Source: Bacillota bacterium
GTDB taxonomy: Bacteria > Bacillota > Clostridia > Christensenellales > JAEXRW01
Reading direction: 5' to 3'
DNA length: 64,000 nucleotides
Assembly (NCBI GenBank): GCA_023454175.1
Contig: JAEXRW010000003.1
Span: 101,916 to 165,915, forward strand
The translations under genes and the position numbers were made by a program. Shown piece after piece: positions 44,101 through 52,765 of the stretch. How positions within the stretch are numbered: the stretch's first letter is position 1; each line of letters begins with the position of its first letter. The notes beneath the pieces were generated by a model. The model was not told where the DNA came from. It did not search any database and was given only the letters and a program-made list of their open reading frames with translations.

Positions 44101-45117
44101 TTCCCGGGCGGTATTCCTGTATTTTCTTTGTATGATAGCTGCTATCTTTTTTGATACCGCGCTAGCCACCCTGCGCGAGATTCTGTACACACCCTTCACC
44201 GGCCACCAGAAAAACAGATATGGTTTCCGTATGAGCGTGACGATCCTGGTGCCGATTCGGAAACGCAGGGATCGGAGGATCTTGTCCAGTTCGTACTGGA
44301 GTTGATCCGCTTTGGCTATGAATGTTTTCTTGTCGGCTATCGCTTTTTTCAGTTCGTTCTCCGTTTTTGCCAGTTCGTTCTTTGTATTTGCCAGTTCGTT
44401 CTTTGTATTTGCCAGTTCTGCTTGGACGTTTTCCAAAGTATCGGATAATTCAAGGATTCTCGTTCGCTGACTTTCTATTTCATTGTTATAATTCAGTTCT
44501 TTTGTGAGTATGCTTTTTTCCATCAAGGCAAACAAGTCATGTTTATCAAGCCCGGCTTCCTGTACGCTTTTTTCAGCGATGATAAAAGTATGCTGTGCGT
44601 TTAGGACATTGACTTCTATGATATTGAAATACTTAGAAACCTGCTCACAAAGATCATGGATATAAAACGTCCGTACATGGCCGGGAAATGGATTGAGGCC
44701 AAATGGGGCCGAAAGGATGATCCTGCCGTTATCTTTCAATAATGAGGATGCAAGTTCAAGTATCCTCATATCATACAGGTGTTCAATGATTTCAGTCGCG
44801 ATCACACAGTCAAAACGGTCCTGGATTTCGAGTCCGAATATATCTCCGGCAGTAAAATGTACTCTGTTTTGTACCTCCTGTGGTTCCTTGGAGAGATAGT
44901 CTTTTGCGATAGCGATGGACTCTGCATCCATATCCACTGCAGTGATTGTTTTCCCTTCCCTCGAAAGGATGATATCTGTGATTCCTTCGGAGCATCCCAG
45001 GTCAATGATTTGTGTCCCGGTAACGTATTTGCAGATCATATCTACACGGGCTCTGGTATGTTCTCCAAATTTATCTCCCATTTTCCCAAAGTATGCGTCG
45101 TTTATTCTGTCTCGCAA
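41125..45117 (-). CDS. giant protein: SAM methyltransferase, coiled coil, two CgeB-like/degenerate-GT2 units
   Basis: 1330 residues. Residues ~1-185: class I methyltransferase (IIDLGCSEGITD, FDCVIATEIIEHLYD). About 205-285: coiled coil with NTKNELA heptad repeats. About 286-310: the RFRIGTRIV...RKPYLFFWWPVK module. Then two ~480-residue units (about 347-827 and 846-1330). Each has a CgeB/GT-B-like part (SNG.xYY, KDAV, GSWY, YGxNPxxxNPxG, TMCAxRxYELQALG) and a C-terminal GT2-like part (QxYxxK, DMxNAFKYT) whose metal-binding Asp cluster is lost, ending in GFxLDxFGxN. Likely a cytoplasmic, membrane-associated glycan-building or scaffold protein. Closely related to the next gene. Confidence 0.85.
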   Translation of the reverse strand: MRDRINDAYFGKMGDKFGEHTRARVDMICKYVTGTQIIDLGCSEGITDIILSREGKTITAVDMDAESIAIAKDYLSKEPQEVQNRVHFTAGDIFGLEIQDRFDCVIATEIIEHLYDMRILELASSLLKDNGRIILSAPFGLNPFPGHVRTFYIHDLCEQVSKYFNIIEVNVLNAQHTFIIAEKSVQEAGLDKHDLFALMEKSILTKELNYNNEIESQRTRILELSDTLENVQAELANTKNELANTKNELAKTENELKKAIADKKTFIAKADQLQYELDKILRSLRFRIGTRIVTLIRKPYLFFWWPVKGVYRISRRVASAVSKKIAAIIQRKYRNTAREAALKKLNTLVELSKHIPKSNGSEYYQKSRLKVAVVTDEFMFNYYKDAVDLIYVSPENYINVFGQQIDIFLFISAWFGLNNKEWSYLSDPASPQSRKLLEIMELAKARGIKTIFQTIEDPPNYNVFLPYAKASDYIFTSTQEMIEKYKNDTGNENVFLLRYGVNPLLHNPIGFKNDSREQTDMGVLFAGSWYAKYKERGYDMTELFDGVIQANKKLIIADRNYYLTNTKNYLFPHKYADYIIPPIGHEDLQQVHKLFDWTLNLNSIKNSRTMCAMRVYELQALGSLVVSNVTYSIFNHFPNIFMASKAEQLRDILNKYSKEQIYLLQILGIRTMMSDQTVYDRLNEIFQLCGIPFNFEAKKVLIAADEVTKVVEDSFNGQSYKHKTLCSLQELDKKLEQEYYDYIAFFKGDYTYAPDYLTDMVNAFKYTDVDFVTKGMPTKSEYDYTNVIHDKYKTIYSLAKHTAKEILSGQGSMHGFTLDAFGVNETKPKKVQLPVLPQPWSFYKNIDALVEKIPDSNGCSYYRKPDINLAIITDELAYNSYKDAVNLYYVSPKNYEEVLQKQISALLFITCWRGLQNEEWVNTWNKDSYTQLLLFKIFEKAKSLGIKIIFISKEDPPDFANFLAVAEKADVIFTSASEMVEKYKAKTGNQRVYPLDYGINPYKQNPIGMRMRKTIKDDYIRNAIFFSGSWYERFPERIRDTRAIFDGVMDAGKNLVIADRNFFRYGFEDFKFPLEYHQYIMPSIDHEKLQKVHKLFDWAINLNSVKDSPTMCAARTYELQALGNLLLSNYSLSVSRLFPNISIIQNKNDVEKVMRSLSEEDIYRLQIEGLRTIFSKHTIYNKLNFLFEKAGIPVQFQQREVTVVCDNMTEEIIGLFNNQTYPDKKIMTKAELEAAGYAGIDYLAYFGTGIRYGRYYLEDMINAFKYTACAFITKKGSKEYDYVDILDDPRYAVIDSKRISPDSYFSGDTIHENGFALDPFGINDVKDKEK

Positions 45118-45363
45118 ATCGAGATTTCTCCTTATGCTGATTGTAATGTTACTATTTGCAGTTCTTACTGTGTTTAATATCTCTCAGCTGTCCTGACTTA
45201 AAATACCCGCGTCAGTGAACATACCAATGCAGGATGACTGATATTCCGATATATTTGCTACCCTTTCTTTTAAGCAACATGGTTATAAGAATGACCAGCG
45301 CATGCCTTTCCAATGGAACCGCTGACCATGGTTAACCCATGCTCCATTTTTGATAAAACCTTC

Positions 45364-45385
45364 AACAGAATTGAGCTATTCTGTT
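45364..45385 (-). terminator. hairpin after the second giant gene
   Basis: AACAGAAT / ATTCTGTT, 8-bp perfect stem with a 6-base loop, 11 bp after the stop at 45396; on the minus strand it is followed by GAAGG then TTTT. Possibly an attenuator inside the cluster. The rest of 45118-45363 shows no gene. Confidence 0.45.
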
Positions 45386-45395
45386 TGAAATCAGG

Positions 45396-48300
45396 CTAAT
45401 CTTTTGTATCGTTTAAGCCAAATGGGTCAAGCCCAAGACCTGTTGCTAAAATTCTCTTGCCTGACAAATATTCTTTAACCGATATTTTCGTAGTATCTAT
45501 AACAGTAGAATAAGGGTCGATAATTTCCGTCACATAATCATACTCTTTATCGCATCTTTTTGCAATAAAATCGCAATTTGTATATTTGAAGCCGTTGATC
45601 ATATCCTCAATATAACAGGATCCATATTTATTACCTTCGCTAAAAAGTGTAACGTATGGATATTCGGTTAAATCAGTATTCATATATTCATCTATAGTGC
45701 TTAGTTTTTTAAACGGATACGTCTGATCATTGAAATCGTTTTGAATTCGTTCGGAGACTTTTTCACATAGTACAAGTATTTTTTGTGCAATGAACGTATC
45801 GTTAATACCTGCTTTTTCAAAAAGGATATTTAGCTTATCGTATACCGTATGTGCTGACATAACTAGACGTATGCCTTTAACTTTCAGGCGGTAAATCTCT
45901 TCTTTTGAGAGCCTGCCTAATATTGAGACCGCGTCCTCTTTCTTTTGTATAATAAATACATTCGGGAAAAGTCTTGCAACAGATTGCGAATCATTGGAGA
46001 TTAATAGATTGCCTAATGCCTGTAATTCATAAGTTCTTGCCGCACACATGGTTTGGCTGGTTTTAACGCTATTGAGATTTATTGCCCAATCAAATAGTTT
46101 CTGAACCTGCTGCAATTTCTGATAATCTATCGCAGGTAGAATTTGTTTTTGATACTTTTGGGGGAATTTGAAGCTATTACTATTTAAAAAGTAGTTTCGA
46201 TCAGCTATCAGTAGTTTCTTGCCGGAATCAATTACCCCATCAAATAGGGTTGTAGAATCTTTGCACCTTTCGGGAAATCGATCATACCAGCTTCCCGAAA
46301 AGAAAACGGCATCGTTTATCGGCGGGCAATCGATTTCTTTTTTATTTTGTATTCCAAGTGGATTATGAATTAATGGGTTAATGCCATAATCCAATGGGAA
46401 GACGTTTGTATTGCCCGTATCGGATTTATAATGATCGACCATTTCGATTGCAGAAGTAAAGATTACATCTGCTCTTCTAGCTATGGATAAGTATTTCTCG
46501 TAATCCGGTGGATCTTCTTTGGACTGAAATATGAATTTTATTCCAAGCTTCTTAGCGTAAGCTATTAGATCAAATAAAACCCTCTGTTTGTCAGACCCTT
46601 CCTGCCAGACCCCCGCCCATTCATTGTCCTTCAAACCCCTCCAACAAGTAATAAACAGAAGCGCACTGATGCTACCGTTTAAAATGCTTGCATAATTATC
46701 CGGACTGACATAATGCAAGTTAACGGCATCTTTGTAAGTATTGTAGGAAAACTCATCTGTTATAATCGCAATATTCACATCGGATTTGTGATAAAAGCCG
46801 CATCCATTTGAGTGGGGTATTGTTTGAATTAACTCGTCAATCGACTTATAAAGCACCAGGGAATCCGGGATATCAGGTTTATATGAAATACGATTTTTAT
46901 CGTTTATTTCATATTTATCCAATGCAAAACCCTTGGCCTTCACATTCGTTGAGGACAAAATAGTATCTAAGTCAAGCCTGGCTAAAGAGAAGACCGTCCT
47001 GTATCTATCCTTGGCATGATCAATAAAGTCGTATTGCACATCAGCTTCTTTCGTCACAAAGCCTACATCTGTATACTTGAAAGCATTCATCATATCCGTG
47101 AGGTAATGGATGTCGTATTGGTTTTTATCATGCCAAAAAGTTATATAATCATAGTCTCTTGCTTTTTGTGCAGTCAAATCACTTATGACGCATAAATCTT
47201 TGAAAGGATACGTTTGCTCATTATATTGTTTTGTTATTTTTTCAGAATAGGTGTCACAGACTACAAGTACTCTTTTGTCCCGGAAACTGAAATCGATATT
47301 GCAATATTCAAATATCTCATTGAGCCGGTCATATACTGTATTGTCCGACATTACATTTCTGATGCCTTCGACCTGCAGCCGATAGACCTGATCGTCCGTC
47401 AGGTTCTTTAAATGTTTCTCTACATCCCCTTTTTCATATATAAAAAATATATTGGGGAATTTAAGGGCTAAAGCCAGCGAGTAATTGGACAGGATCAGGT
47501 TGCCGATTGCTTGCAGCTCATATGCACGCATTGCACACATGGTCTTGCTGTTTTTGATTGTGTTCAAATTGATAGACATATCGAATAGTTTATGAACACG
47601 CTGTAATAGTATATGTTCAAAAGGGGGTATGGTATATTTTTGATACTTCTCGGGAAATTTCCTGTTTTCTGTATCACGGTAATAACACCGGTCGGCAATG
47701 ACCAGTTTTCGTTTGGCACTTATTGAGCCTTCGAATATCTGCTCCGTATCGTCGCATCTTTCTTTGAAGTGTTTATACCAGCTCCCGGCAAAAAGTACCT
47801 CGCCCTTTTTGAAAGGACTATTTCCATGAAATCCTATGGGATTATGCAGCAGCGGGTTTACCCCGTAAAGCAGTGTATAGACGTTTTGGTTTCGGGTATC
47901 TTGCTTGTATTGATCTACAGTTTCAGCGGAGGCAGTGAATATGTAGTCGGATAAAACAGCATAATCCAAAAATACTTTGTAATGCGTGGGGTCTTCTATG
48001 CTTTGAAATATTACTTTGATGTTTTTGGATTTGGCATACTCTATGGCTTCTATAAGCGTTTTTCTTTTCTCCGTTTTGAAGCTGCCTATGCCTTCCCAGT
48101 CTCCATTTTCCATACCGCTCCAGGAGCTGAGTATAAGAAAGGCGTCTATTTTACTGTCCAAAATGGATTTATAGTTCTCGGGGCCCACATAGCAAAGGTT
48201 GACTGCATCTTTGTAGTAATTATACATATAATCATCGGTAACGATGGCGATCCTCAGCGGGCATTTTATGTAATATTCGCTTCCGTTGCTCTCTGGGATC

Positions 48301-48641
48301 TTACTTGCCAGTCTGGTAAGTAGATTGTGGGTTTTCAGTGCATTATTCTTTTGAAGTTTGTGTGCGATTCTTTGCTTGAATCGTTTGAGCACCTTGTATA
48401 CTAGTTTTATTGGCCACCAGAAAAGTAAATATGGCCGTTTGATCAGCTGGACCATTCTGGAGCCGATTCTGAAACTCCAGGAACCTTTTATCAGTTTTAA
48501 TTCGGACTCCAGTTTCTTTTCCCTTCTTTGGGATTCGGCATACTGCGTTTTAAGCCTTAATAATTCATCCTGGGTTGCTTTCAATTTGTCCAGGGCTTCT
48601 TTCAATGGATCGATCATTTGTTGTTCTTCTTTGTTATTCAA
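45396..48641 (-). CDS. giant protein: coiled coil plus two CgeB-like/degenerate-GT2 units
   Basis: 1081 residues. Residues ~10-50 coiled coil; ~55-80 the SFRIGSRMVQLIKRPYLLF module; unit 1 about 107-590 and unit 2 about 605-1081. Unit motifs match those of the 41125-45117 protein: SNGxxYY, YYKDAVNL, GSWY, TMCAMRAYELQAIG, QTYPFK, YLTDMMNAFKYT and the closing GFALDKYEIN and GLGLDPFGLN. Unit 1 resembles the other protein's unit 1 and unit 2 its unit 2, so a double-unit gene was duplicated. No methyltransferase domain here. Visibly AT-richer than the neighbouring gene. Function inferred only as glycan-related. Confidence 0.85.
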   Translation of the reverse strand: MNNKEEQQMIDPLKEALDKLKATQDELLRLKTQYAESQRREKKLESELKLIKGSWSFRIGSRMVQLIKRPYLLFWWPIKLVYKVLKRFKQRIAHKLQKNNALKTHNLLTRLASKIPESNGSEYYIKCPLRIAIVTDDYMYNYYKDAVNLCYVGPENYKSILDSKIDAFLILSSWSGMENGDWEGIGSFKTEKRKTLIEAIEYAKSKNIKVIFQSIEDPTHYKVFLDYAVLSDYIFTASAETVDQYKQDTRNQNVYTLLYGVNPLLHNPIGFHGNSPFKKGEVLFAGSWYKHFKERCDDTEQIFEGSISAKRKLVIADRCYYRDTENRKFPEKYQKYTIPPFEHILLQRVHKLFDMSINLNTIKNSKTMCAMRAYELQAIGNLILSNYSLALALKFPNIFFIYEKGDVEKHLKNLTDDQVYRLQVEGIRNVMSDNTVYDRLNEIFEYCNIDFSFRDKRVLVVCDTYSEKITKQYNEQTYPFKDLCVISDLTAQKARDYDYITFWHDKNQYDIHYLTDMMNAFKYTDVGFVTKEADVQYDFIDHAKDRYRTVFSLARLDLDTILSSTNVKAKGFALDKYEINDKNRISYKPDIPDSLVLYKSIDELIQTIPHSNGCGFYHKSDVNIAIITDEFSYNTYKDAVNLHYVSPDNYASILNGSISALLFITCWRGLKDNEWAGVWQEGSDKQRVLFDLIAYAKKLGIKFIFQSKEDPPDYEKYLSIARRADVIFTSAIEMVDHYKSDTGNTNVFPLDYGINPLIHNPLGIQNKKEIDCPPINDAVFFSGSWYDRFPERCKDSTTLFDGVIDSGKKLLIADRNYFLNSNSFKFPQKYQKQILPAIDYQKLQQVQKLFDWAINLNSVKTSQTMCAARTYELQALGNLLISNDSQSVARLFPNVFIIQKKEDAVSILGRLSKEEIYRLKVKGIRLVMSAHTVYDKLNILFEKAGINDTFIAQKILVLCEKVSERIQNDFNDQTYPFKKLSTIDEYMNTDLTEYPYVTLFSEGNKYGSCYIEDMINGFKYTNCDFIAKRCDKEYDYVTEIIDPYSTVIDTTKISVKEYLSGKRILATGLGLDPFGLNDTKD

Positions 48642-48663
48642 ATCTTATCTCACCGTTTTTCAT

Positions 48664-50127
48664 TTAATAATTATTTATATGAACGATTTTATCTAATGTT
48701 TTATAGTCTATATTGTCACAAATCATTTTGCATTTTGTAATATACTCTTCTTCCGATTCGCGCCAAGTATGAGAATTCAAATCTCCTCTTCGGACGACTG
48801 CATGATTGTAACGATGTGTAGAATACACCTTGTAACCGGATGAGCGGGCCGCTTTTAAAAAGGCCGCTATTTCCGAAACATTCAGTTCATCATCAAACCG
48901 GATTTTATTGAATAGTTCTTTCCTGAATATCATCGCAGAACCTGCAATGAGATCTGTATATTGGTTTTCCTTGTCGGGAAACCTTAGCCCCAATCTTTCG
49001 GAACCTTCAAAGTATACATAGAACGTATTTTTGCCTATGATGTCGGCTTGGGTAGTATCAAAATAGATTAATTCATCTTCAATATAATTTTCCGTATAAT
49101 AATCATCATCATCTACTTTCAATAAATACTCATACTTTGCTTTATCAAAAGCGATATTCAGGCATTTGCCCAGAGGGATTGAAGCGGGAGTCTGTAAGAT
49201 GGTTATATCTTCATTTGGATACTTTGCTTTCTCTTCTTCATATTTTTCGATATCAGCTGCGTCATTATTGACGACTATGATGAGTTCTTTATGTGGGTAG
49301 CTTTGCTTCACAAAATCATCGAATACCTTCTTCATATATTGGGGTCTCATTGTTACGGCAACGACACTGATCCTTTTTATTTTGTTCGATGGATTTTGAT
49401 TGTATTGTAACTTGTTTATTTCTGTATAGCCTCGCGCTGTCAGCTTGGATCGATAATCAGGATCAAAGAATATGGCATGTGCTTGAATGACCGCTTCTTC
49501 TTCATTTTTGAAGTCAGCAATCAGATTCTTTATAGACTGGTCTGTTGCTTTTGTATCCAGGCTCATTACGCATGTTCCGCAGCCTAAAGCCTTGGTGATG
49601 AGGTCCTTGTCTTCGCTGTTTTCATAGCTGCTCAAATACAGCTTATATTGGCCTGCGATTTCAGATAACGCTTCTTCCGAATTATAGAGTCTAATGAATT
49701 TTTTATATTTATCAAAGCACTGGATATTATCCAAAGATTTCGTATACAAATCCAATAAACCCATCGATAAGAATTTATGAATCACCTCATGGATTAGTGG
49801 ATGATGTTCAGTATTATCGGTTACACAACAAATCTTGTTGCTTTTTATATGTTCTTCCGGTGTAATTTTGTATGTTCTCTTTCTACGGCTAGATCGAACA
49901 AGTCTGAATATTTTAAAGGGTACGGTAAATACTTTCCATGGTCTTTTTATGATGTCTACCATAAGCGATCCGATTTTAAAGCGAACGGAAGAAAGTACTT
50001 TTGAGTTTTCATATTCCAGCTCTTTGATCTGCTGTTGCAGACCAAGATTCGTTAATTCAAGCTCAGAAAGTTCATATTGTGTTTTGGCCCTTGTATTCAT
50101 ACATAGCTTATTTGGTTCCATACCCAA
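48664..50127 (-). CDS. coiled-coil GT2 glycosyltransferase with an intact DDDD site
   Basis: About 488 residues. Coiled coil, then VRFKIGSLMVDIIKRPWKVF (the module shared with the two giant proteins), a GT-B-like region with CGTCVMSLD, and a C-terminal GT2 domain: ISVVAVTMRPQ, KQSYPHKELIIVVNND, and LLKVDDDDYYTENYIED with the nucleotide-sugar/metal Asp residues. Start: TTG at 50127 has GGAG nine bases upstream; ATG 50121, 50100 or 50187 are alternatives. It looks like the intact parent form of the degenerate units encoded downstream. AT-rich. Confidence 0.82.
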   Translation of the reverse strand: MGMEPNKLCMNTRAKTQYELSELELTNLGLQQQIKELEYENSKVLSSVRFKIGSLMVDIIKRPWKVFTVPFKIFRLVRSSRRKRTYKITPEEHIKSNKICCVTDNTEHHPLIHEVIHKFLSMGLLDLYTKSLDNIQCFDKYKKFIRLYNSEEALSEIAGQYKLYLSSYENSEDKDLITKALGCGTCVMSLDTKATDQSIKNLIADFKNEEEAVIQAHAIFFDPDYRSKLTARGYTEINKLQYNQNPSNKIKRISVVAVTMRPQYMKKVFDDFVKQSYPHKELIIVVNNDAADIEKYEEEKAKYPNEDITILQTPASIPLGKCLNIAFDKAKYEYLLKVDDDDYYTENYIEDELIYFDTTQADIIGKNTFYVYFEGSERLGLRFPDKENQYTDLIAGSAMIFRKELFNKIRFDDELNVSEIAAFLKAARSSGYKVYSTHRYNHAVVRRGDLNSHTWRESEEEYITKCKMICDNIDYKTLDKIVHINNY

Positions 50128-50297
50128 ATCAAAGGACTCCAATCGATATTTTTTTAAATTATTACATTGATGATAAGGAAAATACATATCTCCTGTTATT
50201 GTTAATGATATTGATTGAGATGTCAATATGCTATTATCAAGTTACCTATCTTGGAACTGATGTGCTTGGTCTGCTGGTATTTGATTTAGCAATAATA

Positions 50298-50407
50298 CCT
50301 GAGCCTCCCGCCGGGATGATTCCTCGCTCATCCGGCATTCCCCTCTTCCCGTATAGGGCATTGTAGTTTCGCATGTAACCCATGCTCGCAGCATTCCCGC
50401 ACCATTC
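50298..50407 (-). pseudogene. decayed rmlB-rmlA junction
   Basis: Read on the minus strand, this segment encodes EWCGNAASMGYMRNYNALYGKRG-like sequence that aligns without gaps to the RmlB C-terminus encoded at 13120-13188 (12 of 23 residues identical by eye). It is followed, at the same spacing, by the RmlA start: 21 of 23 bases match between 50298-50320 and 13080-13102. A one-base loss and a two-base gain break the frames, and both genes are otherwise missing. It sits between the GT-C and GT2 genes. Confidence 0.85.
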
Positions 50408-50439
50408 CCTCATTAGTTGATGTTGGGCTTCGTCTCATT

Positions 50440-51987
50440 TCAGCTCTTGGCGATTGGTTTTTTAAGCTTCATCCATACCTTGCCGGCAAGTGTTTGGAGT
50501 AAACTCCCGATCTCGAAAAGTCCCATTCCGGCTAGGATGCAGAGCAGTGGCATGACCACGCTTTTATATCGGCCCTGCGATTCGATCAGTAAGAAGGCCG
50601 CTGCAATTATGAATATAACGCTGCTGATCAATATGAACGTGTAGTTTGCTTTCCTTTTCCGGAAAAAGCGGATGACGAGACCCGCTGCGGCTAGAAGCAG
50701 TAAATAGATGTAATAAACGTCTGAAGCAGCTAGGATGTATTTTTTGGTTTTAGTTAGATCAAGTACAGAAGCATTATCATATGTAGCCCATGTAAAGTAT
50801 TCCTTCTCACTTGACCAGCTTCGATACGTTTTATTCTCTAACAGATGATAAAAGGAGGATGGGTCCTTTTTGATATCGTCTATCAGCATTTGGTAAAGGA
50901 TGTTATCTGCTTTATTTCCGTATTCATTTTTTACATTCCCTACAAGTTCTTTGACCTCTATTTTATAACTTCCCTTTCCCAAGCTGTATAATCCTTCAAA
51001 AGCGCTTGCCATATAAGATGTGCTATTTTGGGGCTGTAACCCGGTATGGTGGTATAAAAGGTTCGTCCCGATTGCCGTTATTAGAGTATTGAATCCAAAC
51101 AAGGATAATATGACGATGATCGGGGTGATGACCTTTTTCACCATAAATGTCTTTGATTTGATTGAATCCTTTATTGCTTTATACAGGAAATATACGATTT
51201 CGGTGATGCATACGGCTGCCATCAGCATGAAGGCGATCGGCTTGTACAGGTTCAGCAGCCCGCAGGATATTCCCGCCAGGGCGATAAACACCCACTGAAG
51301 GTATTTGGTGTTTTTTGCTCGGGACTTCCACGCCAGCGTCAGGAACATGATCGTCAGGATTAAAAAGAACATCGCCACATTTTCACACGAAAGGATGCCT
51401 GTATAGAGGATCATTGAGGGAAATACGGCATACAGGATCGCAGAAACGAGCGCTGCCCGCCTGGAATCAAATCCGTATTTGACGGTGATATAGAGGACGG
51501 CGGGGATCATGGACGTTACCAACGCATTGAATATCTGGGCAGAAGAAACGGACTGTCCAAAAAGACCCATGAATATTTTCATTGTGACAGCATAGACGCC
51601 TAGGTAATGGACATCAGTCATATAAGCTCCGCCTGTACCATTGATCGCATAGTAATAACAACTGCGGAAGTCAGATATCGGTTGGGTTTTGAGCAAATAA
51701 CAGTCTGCCAAACGCAAAAACAGGCTGAGTAAGGTGACCAGTATTATGATCAGTATTTCCAGGGATAAGGATATGCGGCTTTTCTTCCCGATCATAAGCA
51801 CTGCGATCAGCAGTACGAAAAAGAACAGGAAAACATAAAACATTTTGATATACTCGGGCGTGAGTGTTGTCCGCTCGTAGAATAGCCGGATGGCCTGGAT
51901 GAATGGTAGTAACAGGAGAAGTACGATGATTACTTTTTCACTGACCCTGCTGAGCAATGTCTCATCCTGTAATTGAATAGGCTTCAT
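50440..51987 (-). CDS. GT-C membrane glycosyltransferase (PMT/ArnT-like)
   Basis: About 515 residues with ten or more hydrophobic helices. The first extracytoplasmic loop carries acidic QPISDFRSCYYYA, matching the Asp motif of polyprenyl-phosphate-sugar-dependent GT-C enzymes, and YLGVYAVTMKIFMGLFG and LYAVFPSMILYTGILSCENVAMFF follow the family pattern. ATG 51987 has AAGGGTGAG upstream; GTG 51996 is less likely. It would use a polyprenyl-phosphate-sugar, such as that made by the GT2 at 57467-58402, outside the membrane. Confidence 0.85.
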   Translation of the reverse strand: MKPIQLQDETLLSRVSEKVIIVLLLLLPFIQAIRLFYERTTLTPEYIKMFYVFLFFFVLLIAVLMIGKKSRISLSLEILIIILVTLLSLFLRLADCYLLKTQPISDFRSCYYYAINGTGGAYMTDVHYLGVYAVTMKIFMGLFGQSVSSAQIFNALVTSMIPAVLYITVKYGFDSRRAALVSAILYAVFPSMILYTGILSCENVAMFFLILTIMFLTLAWKSRAKNTKYLQWVFIALAGISCGLLNLYKPIAFMLMAAVCITEIVYFLYKAIKDSIKSKTFMVKKVITPIIVILSLFGFNTLITAIGTNLLYHHTGLQPQNSTSYMASAFEGLYSLGKGSYKIEVKELVGNVKNEYGNKADNILYQMLIDDIKKDPSSFYHLLENKTYRSWSSEKEYFTWATYDNASVLDLTKTKKYILAASDVYYIYLLLLAAAGLVIRFFRKRKANYTFILISSVIFIIAAAFLLIESQGRYKSVVMPLLCILAGMGLFEIGSLLQTLAGKVWMKLKKPIAKS

Positions 51988-52024
51988 TCTGCTCACCCTT
52001 CTCTTTTGTATCTTTCATTCTTTG

Positions 52025-52765
52025 TTACTGGATGTGCTTTATATAGACATATTGGATGTTTTTGATGATGCTGCCCAGTTCCATCCATACCGAAAGGACC
52101 TGCAGATTGTTGGAACTGATTGCTGCTTCCACTGCGTCATATTGGCTGTCAAAAGCCGCGTCCGCATTTTTTTTGAAAAGGATCAGCCCTATACCCTTGT
52201 TCACAAAATCGCTGTTCACAGTGGTCAGGATGGAGACCATGGTATTGTTTTTGCCAGGTCTCATGATGAACGATCCCGCAGGTTTATCCTTTAAAAGGAA
52301 CTCATACAAATACGCTTCCTTCTTTTTGTACATATCCAGCGCCCAGTTGAAATACCGCATGCCCGAGATGTTTTTTTCGAAGTAGTTGTCGATATAGATC
52401 CTGTCTGTTTCAAATACGCCGTTCTTGTAATGCGTTAATATCTGGTTTGCCTCTTCTTCTTTCTGGATCAGCCTGTAGGATGCATGCCTGTCAAATGTTT
52501 GGAGGTATTGTGGCGGGCGGTAACCATCCTTTTTCAGGTATATCTGCATCTGTGCCTCTGCAAAGATGAATTGGTCTTCCGACATTGTCCACAGGAAATC
52601 GGGCAGGTTGACAGGCGTTTTTACGACGATATACTGGGCGCCGCGGGACTTTACCTCCTTCAGGGCTTCCCTGAATTGGTCCGGCGTATCCGTATTTTCG
52701 ATGGTTATCTCATAGGTGGTTAACCCGAGATTCCTCTTTTCCCAGGTGGCTTCTATTATCTTCAA
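52025..52765 (-). CDS. wecD: GNAT acyltransferase, WecD-like
   Basis: 246 residues. The N-terminal half is variable; the C-terminal GNAT part (SGMRYFNWALDMYKK, FLLKDKPAGSFIMR, VNKGIGLILFKKNADAAF, AISSNNLQVLSVWMELG) resembles dTDP-fucosamine acetyltransferase WecD, which acylates the 4-amino group of dTDP-4-amino-4,6-dideoxygalactose. Start is TTG 52765 with GGGGG upstream, immediately after the luxC stop. The WecE-type aminotransferase is in the same operon, which supports the assignment. The acyl donor may not be acetyl-CoA, given the acyl-activating genes beside it. Confidence 0.78.
   Translation of the reverse strand: MKIIEATWEKRNLGLTTYEITIENTDTPDQFREALKEVKSRGAQYIVVKTPVNLPDFLWTMSEDQFIFAEAQMQIYLKKDGYRPPQYLQTFDRHASYRLIQKEEEANQILTHYKNGVFETDRIYIDNYFEKNISGMRYFNWALDMYKKKEAYLYEFLLKDKPAGSFIMRPGKNNTMVSILTTVNSDFVNKGIGLILFKKNADAAFDSQYDAVEAAISSNNLQVLSVWMELGSIIKNIQYVYIKHIQ

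Noticed and set aside
44340..44420. Tandem DNA repeat, possibly a CRISPR-like or VNTR element
   Set aside because: The short repeats encode the NTKNELA heptads of the coiled coil in the giant protein; there are no spacers.
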